Source: Streptomyces sp. CNQ-509
Lineage (GTDB): Bacteria; Actinomycetota; Actinomycetes; Streptomycetales; Streptomycetaceae
NCBI RefSeq assembly: GCF_001011035.1
Contig: NZ_CP011492.1
Location: 6,813,447 to 6,877,446 of the forward strand
Direction: 5' to 3'
DNA length: 64,000 bases
Shown here: piece after piece, positions 9,601-21,900 of the stretch
How positions within the stretch are numbered: position 1 is the stretch's first letter
Layout: each line of letters opens with the position of its first letter
The notes under the pieces: model-generated
Databases searched by the model: none
The model's input: only the letters and a program-made list of their open reading frames with translations
What the model was told of the DNA's origin: nothing
Position numbers and translations under genes: made by a program

Positions 9601-12358
9601 CGACGGCATCCGCCCCGGCGGCATCGTGCACGCCTGGGCCCTCGACGCCGCGCTCGCCGAGGACGACACCCCCGCACGGCTGCTCGCCGTCCAGGACGCA
9701 GCCACCGTGCCCGCCCTGCACCTGGTCCAGGAGATCGCCCGGACCGGACAGGAGCCCGCGCCTCGACTGGTGCTGCTCACCCGCGGCGCCCAGCGGGCCG
9801 CCGCGGGCGACGAACTGTCGGTCGGCCAGGCGCCGCTGTGGGGACTGGCCCGCGTGATCGGCGCCGAGCACGCCGAACTGCGCCCCACCGTCGTCGATCT
9901 GGACCCCGCCCGCCCCGACGGCGAAGCGGATCTGCTCCTGGCCGAGGTGCTGCGCCCCGGCGACGACGGCCAGGTCGCCCTTCGCCACGGCGAGCGCCTG
10001 ACGCCCGCACTCCAGCGGTGGACGCCCTCCGAAACGGCCGCGGACGCCAAGCCCGCTTGGGTCTTCGACGCGGCGCGCGACGGCAATCACCGGCTGCTCG
10101 CGGCCCACCCCGGCCGCCTCGCCAGCGTCGCGGCCACCTGGTGGCACCGCACGCCGCCGGGAGCCGGCCAGGTGGAGATCGAGGTCACCGCCGCCGGCCT
10201 GAACTTCAGCGACGTCCTGAAGGCTCTGGAGACCTACCCCGGCGCGAAGGGCGTCGTCCCCCTCGGCGCCGAGTGCGCCGGCCGCGTCGTCGCCGTCGGC
10301 GAGGGCGTGACCCGTCACCGCGTCGGCGACCGGGTGATCGCGGTCGGCGCGCACAGCATGGCGGCGTTCACCACGGTCGTCGAGGAACTGGTCGCCCCCG
10401 CGCCGCTCTCCCTCGGCGAGGACGAGGCCGCCGCCGTACCCATCGCCTTCCTCACCGCCGTCCACGCCCTGGAGCGCCTGGCCCGGCTGCGCCGGGGCGA
10501 GACCGTGCTCATCCACTCCGCGACCGGCGGGGTCGGACTGGCCGCGCTGCAGGTCGCCCGGCGCCGCGGCGCCCGCGTCTACGCCACGGCCGGCACGGAG
10601 GAGAAGCGCGAACTGCTGCGCGGCCTCGGCGTGGAGCACGCCATGGACTCGCGCACGCTCGCCTTCGCCGACGAGATCACCGAACGCACCGGCGGCCGCG
10701 GCGTCGACGTCGTGCTCAACTCCGCCACCGGCGAGGCCCTGGTGCGCAGCCTGCGGCTGCTGGCACCGGGCGGCCGGTTCGTCGAGATCGGCAAGCGGGA
10801 CGTCTACGCCAACAGCCATATCGGGCTGGAGCTCTTCAAGGACAACCGCGCCCTCTTCGCCGTGGACCTGGAACGCACCATCCGCGAGCAGCCCGAGGAG
10901 ATCGCCGGGCTCTTCGCCGACATCGTCCGGGGTTTCGACGGCGGCGAGTTCACCGCTCTGCCCGTCACCACCCACCGCTTCTCCGACGCGCCGGCCGCCT
11001 TCAGCGCCATGGCGCAGGCGCGGCACACCGGCAAGCTGGTGCTGCGGCCCGATCCCCACGAGCGGATCACCACCGCCCCGGGCGCGGCTCCCGTACGGCC
11101 GGACGGCACCTACCTGATCACCGGCGGGCTCGGCGCGCTCGGCCTGGAGACCGCTCGCTACCTGGCCGGGGCGGGCGCCCGCCACCTCGTGCTGGCGGGT
11201 CGCAACGCCCCCTCGGCCGCCGCCGAACGGGCCGTCGCCGAGCTGCGGGACCGCGCGGAGGTCGCCGTCGTCAGTGCCGACGTGTCCCAGCGCGGCAGCC
11301 TCGACGAAGTCCTCGCCCGCATCGACGCCACCATGCCGCCCCTGGCCGGCGTCGTGCACGCCGCCGGAGTCCTCGACGACGGACTGCTGACCGGCCTGGA
11401 CCGGGAGCGGTTCCGCTCGGTCGCCGCACCCAAGGCCACCGCCGCCTGGCACCTGCACCACGCCACCTCGGACCGCGAACTGGACTTCTTCGTGCTGTAC
11501 TCCTCGGCAGCCGCCGTGCTCGGCTCCGCCAGCCAGGGCAACTACGCCGCCGCCAGCGCCCTCCTGGACACCCTCGCCCACCACCGGCGTGCCCGCGGAC
11601 TGCCCGCGCTCAGCATCGACTGGGGTCCCTGGTCGGACATCGGCCTCGCCGCCCGCCCCGACCGCGGCGGCGTCCTCGCCGCCCGCGGCATCGAGAGCAT
11701 CAGCCCCGGCGACGGCATAGCGACCCTCGACCGGCTGCTGCGCACCGACGCCGCCCAGGTCTGCGTCCTGCCCCTGGACCGGGACAAGCTGCGCGACCAC
11801 CCCGGAGGAGGTCTCCTCGGCACCCTGCTCGGGGACGCGCCCGGAGAGTCCCCGGCCAGCCGGCCGGCCACGAGCGAGGTTCGCCGCCGACTGCTCTCCG
11901 TCGAGCCGGGTCGCCGCCGCCGGGCCGTTCTGACCGAGCACTGCCGGGCGGTCGCGGCCCGTGTGGTGGGCGCCGAGCCCGGCAGGATCGACACCAGCGC
12001 CCCCATGAACAGCATGGGGTTCGACTCGCTGCTCTCCCTGGAACTGCGCAACTCGCTGGTGTCCTCGCTCCGGGTGGAGCTGCCCTCGACCATCGCCTGG
12101 CGCTTTCCGACCATCGACGCCCTGGTGCCGTATCTGGCGGAGCGCATGGACGTCGAGCTGGAACCCGGCCTGACGGTCCCCGAACGCCCTGCCGGGAAGG
12201 CCGCGTCCGGTCCACCCGCTCCCCTCGCCGGGGACCAGCGGAGCGCCGGCCCGCTCCCGACGAGCGCCCCGCCCGACCTCGACGGGATGTCCACCACCGA
12301 CCTCGAGGCGCTCCTGCTGGCCAAGACGAAGCAGATAGACGAAGGGGGCCGGCGATGA
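3653..12358 (+). CDS. type I PKS: FAAL-ACP-KS-AT-DH-ER-KR-ACP (loading plus module 1)
   Basis: This is a 2,901-aa starter and first extension module. A fatty acyl-AMP ligase (about 10-560, 'YTSGSTSRPKG' near 173) activates a free fatty acid and loads it on ACP1 (Ser643 in 'GLRSVD'). KS (about 715-1140) has Cys885 in 'DTACSSS' plus both catalytic His motifs. AT has Ser1335 in 'GHSVGE' and the specificity segment FASH (1437-1440), closer to methylmalonyl YASH than malonyl HAFH. DH is intact (H1637 in HxxxGxxxxP, D1803 in 'LDSALQ'). ER follows with 'SATGGVGLAAL'. KR has LDD at 2574-2576, predicting B-type stereochemistry, and Tyr2631. ACP2 Ser is 2792. The module should therefore give a fully saturated, probably alpha-branched extension. 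A C-terminal docking tail (from about 2880) leads into the next protein, whose ATG overlaps this stop by 4 bp. The fatty acid chain length is not predictable. Confidence 0.96.
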   Translation: MLRRDSESLVDHFRTVFEEHPEQRTFRFLVDGEGEPESLANGAFDLRARAIAAALRERVPAGARALIMCPAGLDYVTSFFGCLYAGVLAVPVYPPDPAFLMRTLPRLTGVIEDADPGVILAPAETVALADRFAEHAPALRDIAWLTIDDLDPAAAEDWRHPGSVRDDVAFLQYTSGSTSRPKGVMVSHGNLLHNIAGMNSRFFADDPDQHMVSWLPPFHDMGLIFGLLTPAYAGFPVTFMSPFSFLKRPLRWLRAISEAGGTACAAPNFAYDLAVRKVTEEERRTLDLSTWRVAANGAEPVRQQTMERFSRTFADCGFRPSAHAPSYGLAEGTLLVSTGDPRAEPPSRTLRVSGLLSGAAEDAGPGEAARTLPGCGTSLPDQRVVAVDPETCAALPDGRIGELWVAGRSVAGGYWRRTRETEETFGARLAGSGEGPFLRTGDLGFTDGDEIYVTGRIKDVIIVAGRNHYPHDIERTVEAVDDGLRSGCGVAGTRDLDGEERLIVVQEYRGSRSPEDRARIIAGIRAEIAREHGLEAFLVALARPGTVPKTSSGKLQRQACLDAVLGGTLKPLAQWRADEADRDGRAGAPGAPEGPAGAHGPGRTAPGAAEIEQWLREMLAATTGGRAEAVDPGLPFAGYGLRSVDMVTMVGDLEQRLGVPLAPTVVWEHPTPAKLAGHLAGDLPAALPAAQAATTGRSDGSTGPGARPAATAPDPVAIVGIGCRFPGGVDGPDDFWRLLTEGRDAVTEVPADRWDLEQFTSDDPAAPGRTTSRWGGFLDGVDRFDAGFFGISRQEATRMDPQQRLLAEVAFEALENAGMPSDRLAGSPTGVFVGISTFDYATGQLRDLDAIDPYTGTGSALSISANRLSYLLDLRGPSLAVDTACSSSLVAVLQACASLERGDCELALAGGVNLVLSPAFAINFSKAGAMSADGRCKPFDSRADGYVRSEGAGVVVLKPLSRALADKDPVYAVIRGGAVNQDGASNGLMAPNPQAQEGVLRAAFSNAGVRGADIGYVEAHGTGTALGDPIEAKALGAVLGEGRDPARPCLIGSVKSNLGHMEAAAGIGGLIKAALAVRHRTVPATLHYREPNPHIPFDDLALRVAHTLQPWPAGEDGVARAGVSSFGFGGTNAHLVLEQPPATDPAPRQDPADDTVLLTVSARDERALRALAADYADKLAAPGLDLEVFATAAAVRRTHHEHRLACTGSSAEELRTALSAFGRGTDAPGLSSGVRRVGWHPKPVFVFSGQGPRWWPLAADLLDGEPVFRAVVERCDALLRRHTDWSLLDQLTADPAGSCLQDTAVGQPALIAVQIALAALWRSWGVEPAAVVGHSVGEIAAAHLSGAIALEDALVIALHRGTALQSATGRGRMAVVGVGLERAGEILAEQRPGQVWIAAGNSPGSTVYSGETTALEALAEALRKEGLYCRVLESVEFASHCPLMEPVAQELWGLLADLRPRTGTLPMISTVTGQPVDGDRLDAEYWASNLTRPVLFDTAIGALAESGHDVFVEMSPHPMLTDAVTERLSSYGHTAAVSSLRSDRPGRATVRAELGRLYTAGFPIDWTRVYGPAAPMAGLPTYPWQRTRFWYAEHTRYRPEHRGHPVLRTAVRSALPPYAAHWSAPVALDGFGYLTDHRVGGSPALPGALVLDAWLAAAREHLGGPAALTDVHFTRLTVIPEHAEDATLQLVLVPETADTGSLRLFTRTTGDDAWTEAAHGAFRSGAPDPGGEPLAAVRERCATPVDTDAHYAALHRAGLAYGPAFQGVEELWCGPGEAVARLRDRPALTADRGEHPVHPAVLDSALQTLMAALAPPAGRADAGTSIYLPVRVGGFALYAERAEPCWAYAAATAPEPGAEEITDATVMLYDASGAPVGEVTGIALKRLAGDTSADPLAEALYDIDWRQTPGKAEAEAGAEPGTWLVFADAGGTCDALVTGLRARGGTCVTVTPGPGYAKPAPDQYVLDPERREDAAALLADLDADGIRPGGIVHAWALDAALAEDDTPARLLAVQDAATVPALHLVQEIARTGQEPAPRLVLLTRGAQRAAAGDELSVGQAPLWGLARVIGAEHAELRPTVVDLDPARPDGEADLLLAEVLRPGDDGQVALRHGERLTPALQRWTPSETAADAKPAWVFDAARDGNHRLLAAHPGRLASVAATWWHRTPPGAGQVEIEVTAAGLNFSDVLKALETYPGAKGVVPLGAECAGRVVAVGEGVTRHRVGDRVIAVGAHSMAAFTTVVEELVAPAPLSLGEDEAAAVPIAFLTAVHALERLARLRRGETVLIHSATGGVGLAALQVARRRGARVYATAGTEEKRELLRGLGVEHAMDSRTLAFADEITERTGGRGVDVVLNSATGEALVRSLRLLAPGGRFVEIGKRDVYANSHIGLELFKDNRALFAVDLERTIREQPEEIAGLFADIVRGFDGGEFTALPVTTHRFSDAPAAFSAMAQARHTGKLVLRPDPHERITTAPGAAPVRPDGTYLITGGLGALGLETARYLAGAGARHLVLAGRNAPSAAAERAVAELRDRAEVAVVSADVSQRGSLDEVLARIDATMPPLAGVVHAAGVLDDGLLTGLDRERFRSVAAPKATAAWHLHHATSDRELDFFVLYSSAAAVLGSASQGNYAAASALLDTLAHHRRARGLPALSIDWGPWSDIGLAARPDRGGVLAARGIESISPGDGIATLDRLLRTDAAQVCVLPLDRDKLRDHPGGGLLGTLLGDAPGESPASRPATSEVRRRLLSVEPGRRRRAVLTEHCRAVAARVVGAEPGRIDTSAPMNSMGFDSLLSLELRNSLVSSLRVELPSTIAWRFPTIDALVPYLAERMDVELEPGLTVPERPAGKAASGPPAPLAGDQRSAGPLPTSAPPDLDGMSTTDLEALLLAKTKQIDEGGRR

Positions 12359-15300
12359 CGTCACCGGAACGCACCCTGGTATCGGCCGACACGCTCAAGA
12401 ACGCCTACCTGACGATGGAGCGCCTGCAGCGCCGGATCGAGGAGTACGAGCGGGCGCGCACCGAACCCGTCGCCGTCGTCGGCGTCGGCTGCCGCTTCCC
12501 CGGCGGCGTCACCGACACCGCCACGTACTGGCGGATGCTCACCGGCGGCGTCGACGCCGTCGGCGACATTCCCGCCGACCGGTGGGACCACGACGCCTTC
12601 TACGACGAGGAGGCCGGCAAGCCGGGCAAGATCTACACCCGCTCCGGCGCGTTCATCGAGGGTCTCGACCGGTTCGACCACGACTTCTTCGGGATCTCCC
12701 GGCGCGAGGCGCTGGCGATGGACCCCCACCAGCGCCTGACCCTCGAAGTGTGCTGGGAGGCCCTGGAGGATGCCGGCCAGGCGCCCTCCGGCCTGGCCGG
12801 CAGCGACACCGGCGTGTTCATGGGCACCGCCAGCTCGGACCACGTCACCTCCCGGATCCGCCATCCCGAGGACGTCACCGCGTACACCAGCTCGGGCGCC
12901 GCGGCCAGCTTCGTCCCGGCCCGCATCTCCTACCTGCTCGACCTGCGCGGCCCCAACCTCGCCGTCGACACGGCGTGCTCCTCCTCCCTGCTCGCCGTCC
13001 ACCAGGCATGCCAGAGCCTGCGTACGGGGGAGTGCGACATGGCGCTGGCCGGTGGCGTCAACGTCGTGCTCTCCCCGGTCCTGCTGATCTCCCAGTCGCA
13101 GTTCGGCTCGGTGTCCCGGCAGGGACGGGCGATGACCTTCTCCGACGCCGCCGACGGCTACGTACGCGGCGAGGGCTGCGGTGTCGTCGTCCTCAAGCGG
13201 CTCTCGGACGCCGTACGCGACCGGGACCGGATCCTCGCCGTCGTACGCGGCGGCGCGGTCAACCAGGACGGGCGCAGCGCCGGCATCACCGCGCCCAACG
13301 GCGCCGCGCAGGTGGGGGTCTACCGCCGCGCCCTGGCAGCCGGCGGGGTCCGGCCCGAACAGGTCGGGTACATCGAGACACACGGCACCGGCACGCGCCT
13401 CGGCGACCCGATCGAGGCCGGGGCACTCGCCGAGGTGTACGGACGGGACCACGGCGCGCCCGTATACCTCGGCGCCGTCAAGACCAACATCGGCCACCTG
13501 GAGGCGGCGGCGGGTATCGCCGGGCTGATCAAGGCCGCGCTGTGCGTCTCCCACGGAGCCATCCCGCCCAACCTGCACTTCACCCGGCTGAACTCCAACA
13601 TCTCCTTCGAGGGCACCACCTTCGACGTACCCACCCGCGTCACCCCCTGGCCGGAGACCGAAGGCCCGCGCACCGCCGCCGTGAGCAGCTTCGGCCTCAG
13701 CGGCACGAACGTGCACATGATCCTGGAACAGGCGCCGTCAGCCCCGCCGGTGCCCGCGGACCACCGGCGGCCGGCCGGCGTCCTGGCCCTGTCCGCCCGC
13801 ACCGAGACGGCGCTGGCCGCTCTCGCCCGCCGGTACGCCGACCGGCTCGCCGACGGCGACGGCACGCCGCTGGCCGACCTGTGCCATTCCGCCGCGACCG
13901 GCCGCACCCACTTCCGCCACCGCCTCGCCGCCGTCGGCACCACCCGCAAGGAAGTCGCCGACCGGCTCGCCGGCTTCCTCCGCGGCGAGACCCGGCCCGG
14001 CCTGGCGTTCGGCGAGGCCCGCGGTTCCGACGTGGTCTTCCTCTTCACCGGGCAGGGCGCCCAGCGCCCGGGCATGGCCCGTGTCCTCTACGACACCCAG
14101 CCCACCTTCCGGCGCACCGTCGACGAGTGCGCGCGGATCCTCGAACCGCTGCTCGACCGCCCGCTGCTGTCGGTCCTCTTCCCGGACGACCCCGAAGACC
14201 GGCAGATCAACGAGACGGCGTACGCCCAGCCCGCGACCTTCGCGGTGGAGTACGCGATGGCCGAGCTGTGGCGCTCCTGGGGGGTGACTCCCGCGGCGGT
14301 GCTCGGCCACAGCTTCGGCGAGTGCGTCGCCGCATGCGTCGCGGGCGTGATGTCGCCGGCGGACGGGCTGGCCTTCACGGTGCAACGCGCCCGCGTCATC
14401 CAGGAGCACTCGCTGCCGGGCACCATGGCCGCGGTGTTCGCTCCCGAGGAAGAGGTGGCCGCCGAGATCGCCGCGCACCCGGACCGGATCGCCGTCGCCG
14501 CGGTCAACGGTCCGGCCAGCACCACCATCTCCGGCGACCGCGACCTGGTCGAGGCCGTCTGCGCCGCCTTCGCCGCCCGCGGCGTCAAGGCCAAGCCCCT
14601 GCACATCGCCTCCGCCGGCCACTCGCCGCTGATGGAGCCCGCCGTCGAGCCGCTGCGCCGCGCCGCGGACAAGATCGCGTTCGCCGCTCCCCGCATCCCC
14701 CTCGTCTCCAACGTCAGCGGCGAGCTGTGGCCATGGGAGCAGGTCCCCGGTGCCGACTACTGGGGCCGGCACGTCCGGGACACGGTGCGCTTCGCCGACG
14801 GCGTGCAGACCCTGCGCGACCTGGGCCACCGCACCTTCGTCGAGGTCGGCCCCGCCCCGACCCTGCTCGGCGTCGTCAGCGACGCCCTGCCGCCCGACCA
14901 TGACGACCTGCTGCTGCCCAGCCTGCGCCCCCGGCACGATGACTGGGAGGTGCTGCTGGAGACGGTCGCCGAGCTGTACGCGGCCGGTGTCGACATCGAC
15001 TGGGACGGGTTCGACGGCGACTACACCCGCACCAAGGCCGCGCTGCCCACCTACCCCTTCGAACCGACCCGCTGCTGGGAGCCGCCCCGGCCCTGGCACG
15101 GGGACCGCCCGGCCGCGCCCGCCGCCGAGAGCACCGCCGAGGCGGGGGACGACTCCCGTACCCGCCCCGCCCGGTCCTCCCGGCGCTCCTCGCGCAACCG
15201 GCGCCGCCCGAGCCGTATCCCCACCGCCACCGAACTCCGCGGGCTGGCCGAGCCCGAGCAACTGGACACCCTGGCCGCCCGGTTCGTGCTGAGCGTCAAG

Positions 15301-15659
15301 GACGTCCTCGGCTCCGCCTCCGGCGACGTCGGCCTGGACGAGCCGCTGACCGGTTTCGGCCTGGACTCCCTGATGGCCGTCGAACTGCGCAACGAGATCC
15401 AGGACAGGCTCGGCCTCACCCTGCAGATCACCGACTTCCTCGGCGGCGCGACCATCCGCAGCGTCGCCGAGCGCCTCGTCAAGGAGCTGGCTGCGACCGG
15501 CGGCGGCTCCGAGACGGATACACCGCACGACCGCTCCGGGGCACCGGCCGCGATCCGGCGCGTGCCCCGGGCGGCCGATACGGCCGCCGCGCTGCTCGCC
15601 GAGTTCACCGGCCCGCCCCAGGGCCCCGCCGCACAGAACTCCGGCCGGGAAGGACGGCA

Positions 15660-15663
<4 letters not shown>
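12355..15663 (+). CDS. type I PKS: KS-AT-ACP (module 2)
   Basis: This 1,102-aa single module starts at the ATG overlapping the previous stop; the open frame extends far upstream only as a shadow. An N-terminal amphipathic docking helix ('LKNAYLTMERLQRRIEEYE') precedes KS (Cys208). AT has Ser653 in 'GHSFGE' and the specificity motif SAGH at 753-756, resembling the TAGH of ethylmalonyl-specific ATs and unlike HAFH or YASH. With a CCR gene in the cluster, an ethylmalonyl or larger alkylmalonyl extender is likely. ACP Ser is 1005 ('GLDSLM'). There is no KR, DH or ER. The product would be an alpha-branched beta-ketoacyl chain unless the free-standing reductase at 24795 acts on it. A basic Arg/Ser-rich linker lies between AT and ACP. 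A GTGA overlap couples it to the next gene. Confidence 0.95.
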
Positions 15664-18988
<3,325 letters not shown>

Positions 18989-18992
<4 letters not shown>

Positions 18993-21900
18993 TCGAAGTG
19001 TCACAGCCACAGCAGGACCCGACCCGTGCACCCGGTGGGGACCGGGGACAGGACCTCGACCGCGTCGCCGTCATCGGCATGGCGGGCCGCTTCCCCGGCG
19101 CCGGTGACGTGGAGACGTTCTGGTCCGGCCTCGCCCAGGGCCGGGTGGGCATCACCGCCTTCTCGGACGAGGAACTGGCCGCATCCGGCGTCGACCCGGC
19201 GCTCCTGGCCCGGGACGGCTACGTCAAGGCCAAGGGAGTGCTGGAGGGCGCGGACCTGTTCGACGAGGCGTTCTTCGGATACAGCCCCCGCGAGGCCGAA
19301 CTCCTCGACCCCCAGCACCGGGTCTTCCTCGAATGTGCCTGGCAGGCCCTGGAATCCGCCGGGGTCGACCCCCGCGGCTTCGACGGCCGGATCGGCGTGT
19401 TCGCCGGCGCCGGACTCAATTCGTACCTGCTGTTCAACCTCATGCACAACGAGCAGGTCCGCGACGCGGCCGGCATGTACCAGGTGCTGCTCGCCTCCGA
19501 CAAGGACTTCCTGGCCACCCGGGTCGCGTACAAACTGGATCTCACCGGGCCGGCCGTCACCGTCCAGACCGCCTGCTCCACCTCGCTGACCGCCGTACAC
19601 CTGGCCTGCCAGAGCCTGGTCAACGGCGAGTGCGACATCGCGCTGGCCGGCGGCGTCTCGGTCTCGGCGCCCCTGCGCGCCGGCTACGCCTACGAGCCCG
19701 GCGGCATCCTGTCCCCGGACGGCATGTGCCGCGCCTTCGACGCCGACGCCTCCGGAACCGTCGCCGGCAACGGCGCCGGCATCGTCGTCCTGCGCCGGCT
19801 CACGGACGCGCGCGCCGACGGCGACGGCGTCGACGCGGTCATCCTGGCCACCGCCGTGAACAACGACGGCTCCCTGAAGGCCGGATACACCGCACCGAGC
19901 GTCGACGGCCAGGCCGACGTCGTGGCCGAGGCGCTGGCGCTGGCCGACATCGACCCGGCCACCGTCGGCTTCGTGGAGGCCCACGGCACCGGCACCCCAC
20001 TCGGCGACCCCATCGAGATCGCCGCCCTCACCCGGGCCTTCCGCACCGGTACGGAGGACCGGGGCTTCTGCGCCGTCGGCTCGGTCAAGAGCAACGTCGG
20101 CCATCTCGACGCCGCCGCCGGCGTCACCGGCCTGATCAAGACCGTCCTCGCCCTCAAGCACGAGGCCATCCCGCCGACTGCGCACTACGAACGGCCCAAC
20201 CCCGCCCTGGAACTGGAGACCAGCCCCTTCTACGTCAACACCGGCCTGCGGTCGTGGCCGCGCGGGGCCGAGCCGCGGCGAGCCGGCGTCAGCTCCTTCG
20301 GCATCGGCGGCACCAACGTCCACGTCGTCCTCGAAGAGGCCCCCGCCGGCCGGCCGGCCGGCGACGCCACCGCCGAGCCCCCGGCGCGGCTGCTGCCGCT
20401 GTCCGCGAAGTCCGCGCCCGCCCTCGCCGAAGCCGCCGGACGCCTGGCCGACCACCTCGAAGCCCACCCGGGCACCCTGCTCGACGCCGTGGCCCACACC
20501 CTGGCCCGACGCCGCGCCCGCTTCCCCCACCGCACCGCCGCCGTCGCCCGCACCACCGACGAGGCCGTCACCGCGCTGCGGCTGCTCGCGGTCGACGCGG
20601 ACTCCGCCGTCGCCGCGCCCGACAGTGCCCCGGTCGCGTTCCTCTTCCCCGGGCAGGGCGCCCAGTACCCCGGCATGGCCCGCGGTCTCCATGACCGCGA
20701 ACCGGTCTTCGCCGCCGAGTTCGACCGCTGTGCGGCCCTGTTCGCCCCGTACCTGGAGGAGGACCTGCGCGCCCTCGTCCTCGCCCCGGACGACCCGCGG
20801 ACCGAGAAGGACGCCGGCGAACGGCTGCGGCTGACCGGCTTCGCCCAGCCCGCGCTCTTCTGCGTCGAGTACGCACTCGCCCGGCTGTGGCAGTCCTGGG
20901 GCGTCCAGCCGCGCGCCATGGCAGGACACAGCGTCGGCGAGTACGTCGCCGCCTGCCTCGCGGGGGTGTTCTCGCTGGAGGACGCCGTACGCCTCGTCGC
21001 CGCCCGCGGCCGGCTCGTCCAGAAGATGCCGGGCGGCGCCATGCTCAGTGTCTTCCTGCCCGAGCGGGAGACCACGGCCCGCCTGGGCGACGGCCTCTCC
21101 CTCGCCGCCGTCAACTCCACCGCGCTCTGCGTCGTCTCCGGACTCCCCGAGGCCGTCGACGACCTCGAACGACAGCTCACGGCCGAGGGCGTGGGGTGCC
21201 GCCGGCTGCACACCTCCCACGCCTTCCACTCGCCCGCGATGGATCCCGTGGTGCAGCCCTTCACGGACGAGGTGCGCGGCGTCAGCCTGCACCCCCCGGC
21301 GGTTCCGTTCGTCTCCGACGTCACCGGGACCTGGATCACCGACGAGCAGGCCACCAGCCCCGACTACTGGGGCGGTCACCTGCGGCAGCCGGTACGGTTC
21401 CGGGACGCCCTCGGCGTCCTGCTCGCCGACCCCGCCCTGGTGCTGCTGGAGGTCGGCCCCGGCCGGACCCTCACCGACTTCGCGCGTGCCCACCGGTCGT
21501 GGAGCCCCGGCCGTACCGCCGCCGGGTCGCTGCCGCACCCCGGGCAGGACACCCGTGACGACGCGCATCTGATGACGAACCTCGGCGCCGTGTGGAGCGC
21601 GGGGGCCGCAGTGGACTGGGCCGCCGTCCAGGGAGAGGAGCGGCACCCCCCGCTCCGGCTGCCCGGCTACCCCTTCCAGCGCCGCCGGTTCTGGGTCGAA
21701 CCCGCCGGGACATCCCGCGGCAGCCAACCCGCTGCCACCACCGCGGACGACTGGTTCCACGCTCCCGGCTGGCAGCGGCTCACCCTGCCCGCACGGCGTG
21801 CGACAGGGCCCACCGGCGACGTCTGGGTGGTGCTCGGCGCCGGCCTCGCTCTCGGCGACGCCCTCGCCGACCGTCTCGCCGCCGCCGGCGACCACGTCGT

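Noticed and set aside
7837..12354. Upstream extension of the second PKS frame by about 1,500 codons
   Set aside because: It overlaps the DH-ER-KR part of the first PKS in another frame. The start at 12355 with ATGA overlap and a docking helix is convincing.
3788..12364. Very long minus-strand open frames (1,236 and 1,618 codons) opposite the first PKS gene
   Set aside because: They are antisense shadows of a real PKS frame in G+C-rich DNA. Their translations are Gly/Ala/Arg-rich without any domain.
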